A stretch of 7,983 nucleotides of DNA from Chloroflexota bacterium. GTDB taxonomy: Bacteria > Chloroflexota > Limnocylindria > Limnocylindrales > CSP1-4. The notes under the pieces are model-generated. The model saw only the letters and a program-made list of their open reading frames with translations, ran no database searches and was not told where the DNA came from. Of the stretch, positions 6,394-7,983 are shown in pieces (position 1 is the first letter of the stretch; each line of letters starts with the position of its first letter). The stretch spans positions 3,386 through 11,368 of the forward strand of contig PMIQ01000199.1 of NCBI GenBank assembly GCA_003157175.1, in the 5' to 3' direction. The position numbers and the translations under genes are program-made.

Positions 6394-7983
6394 TTGACCG
6401 CCGCCATCTCCGCCGAACGCCTGCTGGAAGACCTCAACCCATCGCAGCGCGAGGCCGTCACCGCGACGGCGGGCCTGCTCGCGATCGTCGCCGGCGCGGG
6501 CTCGGGCAAGACGCGGGTCATCAGCCGCCGCGCGGCGTATGCCATCGAGACGGGCGCGGTCCCGTCGGACCAGATCCTGCTTGTGACGTTCACGGACAAA
6601 GCCGCGGGCGAGATGGTGGCGCGGCTGGCGACGCTCGGCCACCGCGGCGTGATGGCGCGCACGTTCCACGCCGCCGCGCTCGCCCAGCTGCGCCACTTCT
6701 GGCCGGGTCGCCACGACGGCACGCCGCTGCCAGCGATCCTCGACTCGAAGCTGCGCTTGATCGTGCCGCTCATCGGCCGGCTGCCGGGCGGATATCGCTT
6801 CACGCCGGCCAAGGACATGGCCGACACGATCGAATGGGCGAAGGTGCGCCGCATCAGGCCGGCGCGGTGGGTCGACGAAGGCGGCGATCGGGCGCCGATA
6901 CCGGCCGACCTGTTCGCCCGCGTCTACCGCGACTACGAGCGGTCGAAGGCGGATGCGGGCCTGCTCGACTTCGAGGACATGCTCGTCCAGACCGTCGAGC
7001 TGCTGGAAGGCGACGCCGAGGCGGCCGCCCTGGTTCGATCGCGCAAGCGCTGGTTCAGCGTCGACGAATACCAGGACACCAACCCGCTGTCCGAACGGCT
7101 CCTCGAGCTGTGGCTCGGCGAGTCGCACGATCTGGCGGTGGTCGGCGATCCGGACCAGACGATCTACACCTTCACCGGCGCCACGCCGGAGTTCCTGCTT
7201 GGCTTCGCCGATCGCCATCCCGGTGCGCGCACCGTCACGCTCGCCGAGAACTACCGCTCCAGCCCGCAGATCCTCGAGCTGGCCAACCGGCTCGTTGCCG
7301 GCGGGCCACGCGGCGCGTTGCGGGCAACTCGGCCCCAGGGGCCTGCGCCCGTCGTTCATCGTTTCGCGGATGCCGAGGCCGAGCTTCGCGAGATCGTCGC
7401 CTGGATTCGAGCGGTGGGGGCCGCCGGTGTGGCGGCGGCGGAGACGGCGGTTCTCGTCCGCATCAACGCCCAGCTGCCGGCCATCGAGGATGCGCTGACA
7501 CGCGCCGGCATCGCGTTCACCGTTCGCGGCCAGCGGTTCTTCGACCGGCGCGAGATCCGCGAGTCGCTGCGTCTGTTGCGGCGGGAGCGGCCGGCCGAGA
7601 CAGGCGACGCGCTGGTCGCCGCCGTCGAGCGGCTGTTCGTCGAGCGCATGGGGCTGGACGACGTCGCCGCCGACGCGGGCTCCGAAGGCCGCGAACGCGC
7701 CGCCTCGCTCGAGCTACTGCTCGGCATCCTGGAGGACCTGGCGGCCGCGGATCCAGCGCTCGCCATCGACGCCGTCCTCGCCGACCTCGATAGCCGCGGG
7801 GCGTCGGAGGCCGCCGACTCCGCGGACGGCGTGAACCTGCTGACGTACCACCGCGCCAAGGGCCTCGAATGGGACGCCGTCTACCTGCCGGCACTCGACG
7901 AGGGCGTCCTGCCGATCCGCCAGGCGAAGGAGCAAGAGGAGATCGCCGAAGAGCGTCGCCTGCTGTATGTCGGGATCACCCGC
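6394..7983 (+). CDS. uvrD2: ATP-dependent DNA helicase, UvrD2 type (superfamily 1), 3' end outside window
   Basis: The frame is open for 530 codons to the right edge. It shows the SF1 helicase motifs in order: LNPSQREAV (Q motif), AGAGSGKT (33-40, Walker A), VTFTDKAAGEM (Ia), ARTFHAAAL (Ib), VDEYQD (D224-D228, Walker B), VVGDPDQTIYTFTGA (III, G251 on), ENYRSS (IV, N286 on), YHRAKGLEWD (V, Y485 on) and the start of VI (EERRLLYVGITR). The phrases RTFHAAALAQLRHFWP, LDSKLRL, IEWAKV and LLDFEDML are typical of actinobacterial-style UvrD2, a 3'-5' DNA translocase in repair and replication. The distance from motif IV to V, about 200 residues, is shorter than in E. coli UvrD. UvrD2 proteins often end in an HRDC domain, which would lie beyond the window. 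TTG at 6394 is the only usual start codon between the upstream in-frame TGA (6325) and the Q motif, and GAGG (6381-6384) precedes it by nine bases. Confidence 0.93.
   Translation, partial: MTAAISAERLLEDLNPSQREAVTATAGLLAIVAGAGSGKTRVISRRAAYAIETGAVPSDQILLVTFTDKAAGEMVARLATLGHRGVMARTFHAAALAQLRHFWPGRHDGTPLPAILDSKLRLIVPLIGRLPGGYRFTPAKDMADTIEWAKVRRIRPARWVDEGGDRAPIPADLFARVYRDYERSKADAGLLDFEDMLVQTVELLEGDAEAAALVRSRKRWFSVDEYQDTNPLSERLLELWLGESHDLAVVGDPDQTIYTFTGATPEFLLGFADRHPGARTVTLAENYRSSPQILELANRLVAGGPRGALRATRPQGPAPVVHRFADAEAELREIVAWIRAVGAAGVAAAETAVLVRINAQLPAIEDALTRAGIAFTVRGQRFFDRREIRESLRLLRRERPAETGDALVAAVERLFVERMGLDDVAADAGSEGRERAASLELLLGILEDLAAADPALAIDAVLADLDSRGASEAADSADGVNLLTYHRAKGLEWDAVYLPALDEGVLPIRQAKEQEEIAEERRLLYVGITR

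Noticed and set aside
6295..7359. 354-residue minus-strand frame
   Set aside because: It is antisense to uvrD2, where Walker A, DEYQD and GDPDQT are unmistakable; the antisense product has no recognisable domain.
1..7983. A new defence, mobile or biosynthetic system
   Set aside because: The genes alternate in strand, belong to familiar core families and show no shared operon, integrase, transposase, toxin-antitoxin pair, repeat array or attachment site.

Overview
The window is very GC-rich. It has tightly packed genes on both strands, strong G/C preference at third codon positions, and two likely TTG starts. Together with a UvrD2-type helicase and a multi-membrane-span GGDEF protein, this suggests a high-GC bacterium, most likely Chloroflexota or Actinomycetota. 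The phylum is inference from composition and protein resemblance only. No mobile element, CRISPR array, tRNA or rRNA gene was found.

Layout from left to right: (1) A minus-strand membrane sensor with about ten hydrophobic spans, a PAS domain and a GGDEF domain, cut off by the left edge. (2) A divergent intergenic region of about 330 bases. (3) A plus-strand aldo/keto reductase of the YghZ (L-glyceraldehyde-3-phosphate reductase) type. (4) A 231-base gap with two strong hairpins, the first probably ending the reductase transcript and the second in the leader of the next gene. (5) A plus-strand RhlE-type DEAD-box RNA helicase with a long Pro/Arg/Ala-rich tail built on an eight-residue period. 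(6) A minus-strand, MBLAC1-like metallo-beta-lactamase-fold hydrolase that converges on rhlE, with a likely TTG start behind a perfect AGGAGG. (7) About 530 bases with no well-supported gene. (8) A plus-strand UvrD2-type superfamily 1 DNA helicase, cut off by the right edge. It probably starts at TTG, and its ribosome binding site lies inside a predicted stem.

The genes do not form an operon. Strands alternate, every intergenic gap has its own signals, and the functions (second-messenger signalling, carbonyl reduction, RNA remodelling, metallohydrolase, DNA repair) look like unrelated core-genome housekeeping. I see no dedicated new system here. The points worth a second look lie inside otherwise familiar genes: a degenerate GGDEF active site with an intact I-site, the octad-repeat tail of RhlE, a His in place of the metal-bridging Asp of the MBL protein, and competing hairpins around the uvrD2 start.
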